Shown: positions 17,611 through 26,514 of the stretch, one piece after another
Layout: every line of letters starts with the position of its first letter
Numbering within the stretch: the first letter of the stretch is position 1
NCBI RefSeq assembly: GCF_024436375.1
Contig: NZ_JAFMZM010000006.1
Span: forward strand, 248,001 to 312,000
DNA from: Nocardioides astragali
GTDB taxonomy: Bacteria > Actinomycetota > Actinomycetes > Propionibacteriales > Nocardioidaceae
DNA: 64,000 bases
Reading direction: 5' to 3'
Made by a program: the position numbers and the translations under genes
Notes under the pieces: model-generated
Databases searched by the model: none
What the model was told of the DNA's origin: nothing
Seen by the model: only the letters and a program-made list of their open reading frames with translations

Positions 17611-18801
17611 CTAGAAGGGCTCGACCAGCAGGGCCGCACCCTGCCCGGCGACGCGCGTCAGCACGAGGGTCGCCTCCTCGGTGCCGCGCAGCGCGAGCCG
17701 CTTGCGCAGCTCCTCGGGCACCACCTGCACGCCCCGCTTCTTGATCGTCAGCCGGCCGATCCCGCGCTCGTGCAGGGCGGCCTTGAGCTGCTTCTCCCGG
17801 TAGGGGAGGTGCTCGAGCACCCGGTAGCCGCGGGCGAATGGCGTACGGAAGGACGCGTCGCTGGTGACGTACGCGATGTGCGGATCCACGAGTCCGCCCT
17901 GCACGCCGGCGGCCACGGCGGTCACCAGGCCGGCGCGGATGACCGCGCCGTCGGGCTCGTAGAGGTATGCCCCGACGTCTCGCACGTCCACGCCACCCTC
18001 GCCGAGCGACGGAGCATCGTCGTCGGTCAGCGTCGCGAGGCCGCGCTCGCCGATGACGGTCGCGCGGCGGGAGGTGGTCGCGAGGCGTGGTGACCACAGC
18101 ACGGCCTCCTTCACCTCGCCGCCGTCGCTGACCCACTCCGCCTCGACCCCCGCGGGCACCAGGTCGTGACCGATGCCCGGAGCGACCTTGACCAGTGACC
18201 GCCGCGTCAGCAGGTCGAGCACCCACGTCCATGGCGGGGTCCATCCCTCCACGTCGAAGACCCGCCCCCGGCCGCCGCGGCGGGCGGGGTCGGCGAAGGC
18301 GGCGTCGAAGCCGCTCGGGTCGAGGGTGGTCGCATCTCCCGCCATCACCGCGCCGGCGAGGCCCAGCGCTGCCAGGTTGGCCTCCGCCATCGCCACTCGC
18401 ACCGGGTCCTGGTCGATCCCTGCTGCCACGAGTCCGGCTCGGGCGAAGGCGAGGAGGTCCCCGCCGATGCCGCAGCCGAGGTCGACGACGCTGCCGCCGG
18501 GGATCGCCGCTGCCAGTCGCGCGGCACGATGGTCGGCCACGCGGCTGCGGGTGGCCTGCTCCAGCGCATCGGGGGTGAAGAACATCCGCGGCGCCGCATC
18601 GCCGAACTTGGCGACGGCCTTCGCCCGCAGGAGCGCCTGCGTGGTCGCGGCCGCGGACTTCTCGGGGTCGGGCTCGAGGCGGCGTACGACGCTCGCCACG
18701 CGCACCGGGTCGCCCGGGTGGTCGGTCCAGGCCTGGGACGCGTGGACCAGCAGGTGCTCGCCCTCGGGGGTCTGCAGCCAGTCCAGCGTCTCGATCTCCA
18801 C
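17611..18801 (-). CDS. Class I SAM-dependent methyltransferase with THUMP-like C-terminal domain
   Basis: 396 residues. An N-terminal helical part (TTQALLRAKAVAKFGDAAPRM) precedes a Rossmann methyltransferase core: SVVDLGCGIGGD (motif I), AGIDQDP (motif II) and AFADPARR, where DPAR sits in the motif IV position (target-base pocket). The C-terminal part has THUMP-like features (RGIGRLTIKKRGVQV, PEELRKRLALRG). The target is probably an RNA, but unknown. It is divergent from groES; this gene next to groESL is frequent in actinobacteria. A 23-bp piece of its 3' region (17690-17712) is repeated at 16820. Confidence 0.88.
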   Translation of the reverse strand: MEIETLDWLQTPEGEHLLVHASQAWTDHPGDPVRVASVVRRLEPDPEKSAAATTQALLRAKAVAKFGDAAPRMFFTPDALEQATRSRVADHRAARLAAAIPGGSVVDLGCGIGGDLLAFARAGLVAAGIDQDPVRVAMAEANLAALGLAGAVMAGDATTLDPSGFDAAFADPARRGGRGRVFDVEGWTPPWTWVLDLLTRRSLVKVAPGIGHDLVPAGVEAEWVSDGGEVKEAVLWSPRLATTSRRATVIGERGLATLTDDDAPSLGEGGVDVRDVGAYLYEPDGAVIRAGLVTAVAAGVQGGLVDPHIAYVTSDASFRTPFARGYRVLEHLPYREKQLKAALHERGIGRLTIKKRGVQVVPEELRKRLALRGTEEATLVLTRVAGQGAALLVEPF

Positions 18802-18838
18802 GTGGGCATCCTGTCAGGCCCGCCGGGAGACCACCCGG

Positions 18839-18865
18839 CTAGCACTCGATTGGGGAGAGTGCTAG
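18839..18865. promoter_or_regulatory. CIRCE operator 1 (HrcA binding site)
   Basis: CTAGCACTC-N9-GAGTGCTAG, a perfect inverted repeat with the canonical 9-base spacer, one base per half-site away from the consensus TTAGCACTC. It sits upstream of groES and predicts repression by HrcA with release on heat shock. Confidence 0.93.
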
Positions 18866-18874
18866 CGTCTGTTC

Positions 18875-18899
18875 TGGCACTCTCACCCTGAGAATGCCA
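18875..18899. promoter_or_regulatory. CIRCE operator 2 (degenerate)
   Basis: TGGCACTC-N9-GAATGCCA, same architecture with one mismatch between arms, 36 bases after the first copy. Two CIRCE copies upstream of a gro operon are known in other actinobacteria. Confidence 0.75.
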
Positions 18900-19019
18900 A
18901 TGCTCACGAGCCTCGGCACGACCCCCGCGACGGCGTGCCGGCCCGGATCGTGGGCCCACGTCCTGGGAGCGACCTGCTCCGCAAAGTCACGCGTTAGAGA
19001 AAGTGGAGGTTGATCCGAA

Positions 19020-19313
19020 GTGTCGGTCAACATCAAGCCCCTCGAGGACCGCATCGTCGTCCAGACGCTCGAAGCCGAGCAGACCACCGCCTCCGGGCTG
19101 GTCATCCCGGACACGGCCAAGGAGAAGCCCCAGGAGGGCGAGGTCGTGGCGATCGGTCCCGGTCGTGTCGACGACAACGGCAACCGTGTTCCGCTCGACG
19201 TCGCGGTGGGTGACAAGGTCATCTACAGCAAGTACGGCGGCACCGAGGTCAAGTACGCCGGCGAGGAGTACCTCATCCTCTCGGCGCGCGACATCCTCGC
19301 CGTAGTTTCCTGA
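19020..19313 (+). CDS. groES: Co-chaperonin GroES
   Basis: The 10-kDa lid of the chaperonin, 97 residues. IKPLEDRIVVQTLEAEQTTA, the mobile-loop segment TASGLVIPDTAKEKPQEG and YSKYGGTEVKYAGEEYLIL are classic. GTG start at 19020 with GGAGG about 11 bases upstream. Controlled by two CIRCE elements; transcripts pass a strong hairpin before groEL1. Confidence 0.98.
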   Translation: MSVNIKPLEDRIVVQTLEAEQTTASGLVIPDTAKEKPQEGEVVAIGPGRVDDNGNRVPLDVAVGDKVIYSKYGGTEVKYAGEEYLILSARDILAVVS

Positions 19314-19317
19314 TCCC

Positions 19318-19380
19318 TTCGCCCGGACGTCCTGGGAGCCCGGTCGCTGCTGCGACCGCTCGCCATGACGTCCGGGCGAA
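19318..19380 (+). terminator. Long structured hairpin between groES and groEL1
   Basis: TTCGCCCGGACGTC (19318-19331) pairs perfectly with GACGTCCGGGCGAA (19367-19380). Inside, CGGTCGC-TGCT-GCGACCG (19341-19358) makes a second stem. No T-tract follows, so it is more likely an attenuator, a processing site or an RNA stabiliser adjusting the GroES:GroEL ratio than a full terminator. Confidence 0.75.
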
Positions 19381-19410
19381 CCCCTTTCACCCGTTCCTAG
19401 GAGCACACAG

Positions 19411-21030
<1,620 letters not shown>

Positions 21031-21041
21031 TCGACCCGTCT

Positions 21042-21081
21042 CGCACGGCCCGCTCCGCCTCACGGCGGGGCGGGCCGTGCG
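21042..21081 (+). terminator. Terminator hairpin after groEL1
   Basis: CGCACGGCCCG and CGGGCCGTGCG form an 11-bp stem, extended inside by CTCCGCC/GGCGGGG-type pairing; GCATTTCG follows. It ends the gro operon. Confidence 0.8.
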
Positions 21082-21182
21082 GCATTTCGTGACGCGCACG
21101 AAACCCCGTACACAGCACCCACGAAACATCGCCACGGCACCCTGTGACCAACGATCCGGGATCCACGTGGAGGGGGATGCGA

Positions 21183-22073
21183 ATGTTGTGGAGAGTGCGG
21201 ACCACCCTGGCGGACCGGCCCGGTGCCCTGGCCGAGCTGGCGGGGAGCTGCGGCGCGGCGGGAGTGAACATCCTGGGCCTGCAGGTCTTCCCCGGCGTCG
21301 ACCGAGTGACCGACGAGCTCGTGCTGCGCACCCCGGAGGACTGGAAGCTCGCTGATCTCGCCGATCTCGTCGAGCGCTCGGGCGGCACCCGGGTGAGCGT
21401 GCTGCCCTGCACCGAGGCTGCCCTGGGTGACCAGCCCACCCGCTACGTCCTGGCGGCGCGCAGCATCCTCGCCCAGCCGGCGGGGTTCCCGGAGGTGGTC
21501 GCGCGGCTCTTCGACGCCGAGGCCGATCCGGCGGGGTCTGCGCTGGAGCCCGTGCTGAACGGCATGGACCTCGAGATCGGTGACGTATCGGTGCAGCTGC
21601 GCCGTCAGGCGCCGTTCACTGCGGCCGAGCACGCTCGGGGTGCGGCTCTCGCCGAGCTGGTGGGCGACGTCCTCGCCGCGGCCACGCACAGCCCTGTGCC
21701 CGAGCCCGGTGGTCGCCTGGGGACCGGCACCTCGCCCGCCTTCGAGGTGACCGACACGGCCGTCACGGCGTTCGTCGCCGGGACCCGGGTCGGCTCGGTG
21801 ACCTGGTCGGTCGGCGTCGACGGCGCCTGGGACCTCGACCTTGCAGTGGATCCCGTGTGGCGCCGGCGCGGCATCGGGTCCCGCCTGCTCCTCGAGGCGG
21901 CCCGGGTCGCCCGGACCAGCGACGCGGACGAGATCGTCGTGCGCACCGCGGCGGACAACCAGGCGGTGCTGCCGCTGGTGCTCGGCACCGGACTGCGCGG
22001 GAGGATCCGGATGGGCGCAGACGACCTCACTGTGAGGATTCCCGTGCGCCGCCTTGCCAGGGTCAGCGGATGA
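21183..22073 (+). CDS. ACT-domain / GNAT acetyltransferase fusion
   Basis: A 296-residue two-part protein. Residues 1-75 form an ACT ligand-binding domain (RVRTTLADRPGALAELAGSC, GVNILGLQVFPGVDRVTDE). After a less conserved middle, a C-terminal GNAT domain carries LDLAVDPVWRRRGIGSRLLL, a textbook acetyl-CoA loop, then RTAADNQAVLPLVLGTGLRG. An amino acid might regulate the acetyltransferase through the ACT domain (inference). I use ATG 21183 because GGAGGGGG ends 6 bases upstream; ATG 21177 and 21144 are in frame but less well placed. The 3' end overlaps the convergent gene by 11 bases. Confidence 0.82.
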   Translation: MLWRVRTTLADRPGALAELAGSCGAAGVNILGLQVFPGVDRVTDELVLRTPEDWKLADLADLVERSGGTRVSVLPCTEAALGDQPTRYVLAARSILAQPAGFPEVVARLFDAEADPAGSALEPVLNGMDLEIGDVSVQLRRQAPFTAAEHARGAALAELVGDVLAAATHSPVPEPGGRLGTGTSPAFEVTDTAVTAFVAGTRVGSVTWSVGVDGAWDLDLAVDPVWRRRGIGSRLLLEAARVARTSDADEIVVRTAADNQAVLPLVLGTGLRGRIRMGADDLTVRIPVRRLARVSG

Positions 22074-23427
22074 GCTCACCCAAGTGCACCGTCGCCCCGC
22101 TGCGGCCGAACATGGGGACCTTCGTGCCGGACGGCTCGTTCCACAGGAACTGGTCGCCGGGCGTGGGGCCCTGTCCCACCGCCCACGGAGAGTGCCCGTC
22201 GCTGAGCCGCAGCAACCGGCCCTCGTCGAAGTCGTAGACGTAGGAGCCGCCCGTCGCGCGGTCGTACGCCGTCATCGTCAGGAAGTCGCCCCCGGCGACC
22301 AGGTCTCCCGCGTCCACGCCGCTGTCCTGGACCGTGATGACCTCCTCGCCCTCGGTGGTCATCACCTGGATCCGGTCGTCGCGCACCCCGCCCTCGTAGG
22401 TGCCGCAGTACTGGGTCATCGCGATCCTTCCGCCCGCGACGTCGAAGCCGAGCAGGTTGCACCGGTCTCCGAGCCGGGGGTCGAACGAGGTCTCCTCGCC
22501 GTCGTCCAGGTCGCGCACGTGCACCATGCCGGCCGCGCCGTTGGAGCTGTCGGTCCAGACGAGCCGGTCGCCGTCGAATCCGAACGACCCGACCCGTAGC
22601 CCTTCGTCGCGCACGTCCGACGGGTCGTTCAGGGACACCGACCACAGGTCGAAGCTCTCGCCGCTGGCTCCCGAGTCGTCGGCCTCACCGTCAGGTCCCA
22701 TCGGCCAACCCCCTTCCGGCACCTGGGTCCTGGTCGCAGGCACCTTGGTGTAGAGGCGCCCGTCCGGTCCGACACGGGCGCCCCACGGGCCGTCGGTGTC
22801 GGGGAGACCCGGCCACTGCAGGGTGCTCCAGGAGTCCGTCGAGCGGTCGAACACGTGGGCCGCGAGGGCCGACTCCGGCCCACCTCCCGCCCCGGTCGCG
22901 TCCGGGCTCAGCAGCACCAGGCGCTCGCGGCTCAGCTCCGCCGCCCACATCTGGCTCTGCTCCGTGTCCAGCCGCGGCAGCCACTCCTTCTCGCCCGTGG
23001 CCGGGTCCAAGAGGGCGAAGCGGGGGTAGAGCTGGTTCGACCGCGGACCGTCGCGGAAGAGGATGAGGCCGTCGTCGGTGACGCCGTCGAAGTACTGGCC
23101 GTTGTCGGCGTTGAGGTCCTCGTTGGTGTACGACGTCAGCTCGCGATAGTGCTGCCCCTCGACCGCGGGCCGGGCGTCTCCGAGGTCGATCACCGGGCCC
23201 TCGGCGCGGGGCACCCCCGCTGCGGTGAGGTCGGGTGGGGTCGGGTTCAGCCACCACATCGACCCGAGGCCGATGGCTCCGGCGGCCAGGGCACTCGCAC
23301 CCACCTGGGTGGCGCGGCGCACCCGCAGCCGGCGGCGTCCCGACCCCACGAGGGCGCGTATGTCGCTCCTGTCCTGCGGCGGGTGCCCGCTCGCCTCGCG
23401 CATCAGCTCGCGCAGCTCGTTCACCAT
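22063..23427 (-). CDS. Membrane-anchored beta-propeller-like protein coupled to a sigma factor (second module)
   Basis: 454 residues with the same layout as the 10941-12167 protein: cytoplasmic N-terminus (VNELRELMREASGHPP, then RRRLRVRRA), one membrane segment at about 41-60 (GASALAAGAIGLGSMWW), then a large extracytoplasmic beta-rich domain with repeats such as GDRLVWTDSSNGAAGMVHVR and GGRIAMTQYCGTYEGG. It overlaps the sigma gene stop by 7 bases, so translation is coupled. No zinc anti-sigma motif is seen. A signal-sensing anti-sigma role is inferred from topology and coupling. Confidence 0.8.
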   Translation of the reverse strand: MVNELRELMREASGHPPQDRSDIRALVGSGRRRLRVRRATQVGASALAAGAIGLGSMWWLNPTPPDLTAAGVPRAEGPVIDLGDARPAVEGQHYRELTSYTNEDLNADNGQYFDGVTDDGLILFRDGPRSNQLYPRFALLDPATGEKEWLPRLDTEQSQMWAAELSRERLVLLSPDATGAGGGPESALAAHVFDRSTDSWSTLQWPGLPDTDGPWGARVGPDGRLYTKVPATRTQVPEGGWPMGPDGEADDSGASGESFDLWSVSLNDPSDVRDEGLRVGSFGFDGDRLVWTDSSNGAAGMVHVRDLDDGEETSFDPRLGDRCNLLGFDVAGGRIAMTQYCGTYEGGVRDDRIQVMTTEGEEVITVQDSGVDAGDLVAGGDFLTMTAYDRATGGSYVYDFDEGRLLRLSDGHSPWAVGQGPTPGDQFLWNEPSGTKVPMFGRSGATVHLGELIR

Positions 23428-23942
23428 GAGACAGCTCCTTCGGCCGGCTCGCCGGACGGCGATTCCTCCAGCGTGGACCGGAGCGAGAACAGGGCGCGCG
23501 ACGTCTGGCTCTTCACGGTGCCCTCCGTGCAGCGCAGCAGCGCCGCGGTGTCGGCGACCGAGAGGTCCTCGAAGTACCGCAGCACCACGCAGGCCCGTTG
23601 CCGGGGCGCCAGCCCGGCGAGTGCGGCCATCAGCGCCTCGCGGGTGGCCACGGTCACCGCCACGTCCTCGCTCGAGGCCAGCGTGGGGTCGGCCTCCGCG
23701 GGACGTTCGGTGCTGGACCGGCGACGGGCGTGGTCGAGGTAGGCACTCACCACGGCCTTGCGGGCGTAGGCGAGCTCACCACCGTTGCGCACCAGCCGGG
23801 GCCACCGGACGTACACCCGGATCAAGCCCTCCTGCACGAAGTCCGAGGCCTGGTCCCAGTCGCCGCACAGCAGGTACGCCGTACGTCGCAGGCGGTCTCG
23901 CGACGACTGCGCGAACTCGACGTACGCCGCCTCGTCACGCAT
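23421..23942 (-). CDS. SigE-family (ECF) RNA polymerase sigma factor (second module)
   Basis: A 173-residue ECF sigma factor. Region 2: RLRRTAYLLCGDWDQASDFVQ; region 4: LAPRQRACVVLRYFEDLSV with HTH TAALLRCTEGTVKSQTSRA. ATG 23942 is preceded by GGAGC about 8 bases away; an upstream in-frame start at 24005 would add 21 residues that do not resemble a sigma N-terminus. Paired with the downstream membrane protein, as in the first module at 10941-12715. Confidence 0.92.
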   Translation of the reverse strand: MRDEAAYVEFAQSSRDRLRRTAYLLCGDWDQASDFVQEGLIRVYVRWPRLVRNGGELAYARKAVVSAYLDHARRRSSTERPAEADPTLASSEDVAVTVATREALMAALAGLAPRQRACVVLRYFEDLSVADTAALLRCTEGTVKSQTSRALFSLRSTLEESPSGEPAEGAVSW

Positions 23943-24014
23943 TGTTCTGCTCCATGTGTGGCCAAACGGGGTGAGACGCCCTCGAGGTTGCCTGGTGCCG
24001 AGCACTTCTTCGCA

Positions 24015-25562
24015 TCAGTCGCCCCAGATGAATCGCCACGGGGTGGAGCAGTCGACCTCGACGTCGATGCGCTCGACCGTGTTGAGGTGGTAGATCCGGT
24101 AGCGGTCGCACGCCGTGCGCACGAACTGGTACTTGTGGATCAGGGAGCGTTCGATCGGCCGTGTCCCGAGCTCGCTCCAGGCGTCGAGCTGGGTCGCCTC
24201 GACGAACCACTGCGGCGGGTTGCTGCCGGTGAGGACCGAGCGCAGGTCGCTCAGGCCCGGGTCGAGGGTGCGCATGGGCAGCGACCAGAGGTGGGGGTAG
24301 GGGGACTCCGCCTGACTGGCCCACTGGACGTCGGCCCGGCCGCCGTAGACGAGCACCTTGTCGCCGGGCCGCGCGGCAGCCGCGATGGCCGCCCCGGTGC
24401 GCACCTCCACCGGCACCAGGCCGACGCTCCAGCCGACGGTCCAGGCGACGAGTGAGAGGACGCTCGAGCCCACCACGAATGCCATCGCGGCCGGGGTCCA
24501 CCGGCGCCGGGAGAGGCGTAGGTGGTCGTGCGCGAGGAGGGCGGCCAGGGCGAGGACGAGGCCAGGGATGGGCACGAAGAGGTAGGGCCGCCAGTAGCTG
24601 CCGCTGACCGCGACCCCGACCAGGTCGACGACCAGCACGGCCAGGATCGCGATCGCCGGCACCGCGTCGTGACGCACCAGGGCCGGCAGCCGGACCAGGA
24701 AGCAGCCGAGCAGGACCAGCATCCCGACGCCTATGAAGACGAGGAGGAGCACCCAGATCCGGTTGTTCACCCCCTCGCCGCTCTGCGCCGCGATGACGCG
24801 GCCGGCGTCGAAGCGGAAGGAGACGGAGGTGTACCACAGCGTCTGCAGCCGTACGCCGACCGCGAGCGCCCAGCCGACCACGACGAGCACCGGCACGGCG
24901 GCGCCCGCCACGGCCGCGGCCGCGCAGCGCAGCGCCGCACGGGCGGGCAGCTGGCGGGCGACAACGGAGCCCACGAGCAGGACCCCGCCGAACACCAGGC
25001 CGCCGACGATGCTCTGCTTGAGGCCCACCGCGAGCATCGCCAGCAGGCCGGCCACGAACGCGTCGGGCGCCGACACCCGGCGTACCGCCCGCAGCGAGAG
25101 CCAGCAGGAGCCGAGCACGAGCGGGATGCCGAACAGCTCGGCCTTGGCTGCCACCGGCTCGATCTGGGCGTTGGTCACCAGCGCGGCGGTCCCCACCGCG
25201 ACCCAGCCGGCCAGCCGCCGGACGGCCAGCGGGTCCAGGATCCCGGCCCGTCGAGACAGCTCGCGGGTCGCCCCGGCCGCCGCCAGCACGAGCACGGCGC
25301 AGGCAAGTGCACCCACGAGGCGGTGGGCGTACGGACCACCGATCGCGTCGGTGGCCCGCAGCAGCCCGATGATCGGCGGGGGACGGTCCACCCAGTAGTG
25401 GCCGTAGACCGAGTCGGGCTCGGGATGCCACTCGCGGGCGACCAGCAGGAAGCCCGCCTCGTCGGGTCGCAGTGGCCACAACAGGCCGGGGAACCGGGCC
25501 ACGAAGGCGGCCGCAGCGGCGATCCACACCATGCGTCCCAGCCGTGTCGAGTCTCCCCCCAT
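24015..25562 (-). CDS. GT-C-type membrane glycosyltransferase (PMT/ArnT-like)
   Basis: A 515-residue polytopic protein with about ten hydrophobic segments. Near the N-terminus, LLWPLRPDEAGFLLV carries the acidic pair typical of the first extracytoplasmic loop of GT-C enzymes, which use polyprenyl-phosphate sugars; YWVDRPPPIIGLLRATD also fits. The C-terminal 120 residues (VLVYGGRADVQWASQAESPY) form a soluble outer domain. Donor and acceptor are unknown. I use ATG 25562 (GGDSTRLGRMVW); a TTG nine codons upstream is possible. It is divergent from a GT-A-like gene 72 bases away. Confidence 0.83.
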   Translation of the reverse strand: MGGDSTRLGRMVWIAAAAAFVARFPGLLWPLRPDEAGFLLVAREWHPEPDSVYGHYWVDRPPPIIGLLRATDAIGGPYAHRLVGALACAVLVLAAAGATRELSRRAGILDPLAVRRLAGWVAVGTAALVTNAQIEPVAAKAELFGIPLVLGSCWLSLRAVRRVSAPDAFVAGLLAMLAVGLKQSIVGGLVFGGVLLVGSVVARQLPARAALRCAAAAVAGAAVPVLVVVGWALAVGVRLQTLWYTSVSFRFDAGRVIAAQSGEGVNNRIWVLLLVFIGVGMLVLLGCFLVRLPALVRHDAVPAIAILAVLVVDLVGVAVSGSYWRPYLFVPIPGLVLALAALLAHDHLRLSRRRWTPAAMAFVVGSSVLSLVAWTVGWSVGLVPVEVRTGAAIAAAARPGDKVLVYGGRADVQWASQAESPYPHLWSLPMRTLDPGLSDLRSVLTGSNPPQWFVEATQLDAWSELGTRPIERSLIHKYQFVRTACDRYRIYHLNTVERIDVEVDCSTPWRFIWGD

Positions 25563-25634
25563 GGCGACACTGTCCCAGAGCACCCGCAACGACTTTGTGA
25601 GTCAGGCTGGACCGGTTGCGTGCACACTGGGCGG

Positions 25635-26510
25635 GTGATCACCGCGGCGAACGTGAAGCGGGCCCTCGACCACCCGCTGGGGGCACCCCTCCGCCTCGCC
25701 CACCGGGCATCGGTGTGGTCCCTGCACTCCGGCAGTGCCGCCCTGGCCCGGGCGCGGGTCGAGGCGCCGGACGACCCGGAATGGCTGGCGGAGCGGCTGA
25801 CGCTCTGCGCCAAGACCTTCGAGCGCCCGGCGACCGCCCGTCGACTCGTCAGGTCGGCGCGACGCGTCTTCGCCGGTCACGTCATCCTTGCGGACGACTC
25901 CGCACGTCCCATGCAGGCGCCCGACGGGCGTACCGAGGTCATCGACCTGCCCTTCAACTCGGGCGTGCCGCACGGGAGGAACGCGGCACTCGCTCGCGTC
26001 CGGACGCCGTACGCCTGGGTGAGCGACGACGACGTCGTCTTCACCAGGGACTCGAGGGTGAGGTCCGCGGTCGAGTTCCTCGAGGCGCACCCGGAGGTCG
26101 ACGCCGTGTGCGCGACCCAGATCGAGCTGCCCCGCTTGTACATCATCGGATACGGACCCGATTCGCTGTTCCTGCAGCACCGGCCGCCCCTGCGTCCGTT
26201 CGGTTCCGAGATCGACGGGCTCCCGGTGGTTCTCATGGGGCCGCCCGTCTACGTCGGCCGCACCGAGTCACTGCTCAAGGTCCCCTACGACGAGCGGATC
26301 AGGATGGTCGAGCACCGGGACTTCTTCTCGATGGCGAGCGGCACGCTGGTCTTCGTGCAGGATCCGGCGTTCGTCGTCCTGCACGCGCGCACGCCGTTCA
26401 ACAAGAGGTACACCTCGTTCCGAAACGACGTCGCGGGCGACCTGGCCTACCTGGGCAGGAAGTGGTCGGGTACCTCGGCCGAGGGCGGCCGCGACCCGGC
26501 CGTAGAATGA
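25635..26510 (+). CDS. Glycosyltransferase-like protein with DDD motif (GT2/GT-A-like)
   Basis: 291 residues. LCAKTFERPATARRLVRSAR resembles the start of GT-A nucleotide-sugar folds, ILADDS and YAWVSDDDVVFTRDS supply the acidic motifs for UDP-sugar/metal binding, and EHRDFFSMASGTLVFVQDP matches the acceptor-side E/D-H region of fukutin/B4GalNT-type enzymes. Specificity is unknown. GTG at 25635, six bases after CACACT (weak leaderless signal). It ends 4 bases before guaB but is unrelated to it in function. Confidence 0.82.
   Translation: MITAANVKRALDHPLGAPLRLAHRASVWSLHSGSAALARARVEAPDDPEWLAERLTLCAKTFERPATARRLVRSARRVFAGHVILADDSARPMQAPDGRTEVIDLPFNSGVPHGRNAALARVRTPYAWVSDDDVVFTRDSRVRSAVEFLEAHPEVDAVCATQIELPRLYIIGYGPDSLFLQHRPPLRPFGSEIDGLPVVLMGPPVYVGRTESLLKVPYDERIRMVEHRDFFSMASGTLVFVQDPAFVVLHARTPFNKRYTSFRNDVAGDLAYLGRKWSGTSAEGGRDPAVE
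26503..26508 (+). promoter_or_regulatory. -10 hexamer of the guaB leaderless promoter
   Basis: TAGAAT lies inside the end of the glycosyltransferase gene, 6 bases before the GTG of guaB. There is no Shine-Dalgarno, so guaB has its own promoter despite the 4-base gap. Confidence 0.55.
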
Positions 26511-26514
26511 GTCC

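Noticed and set aside
24522..25634. Long N-terminal extension of the GT-A-like gene
   Set aside because: This part is the antisense of the GT-C gene; the real protein starts at GTG 25635.
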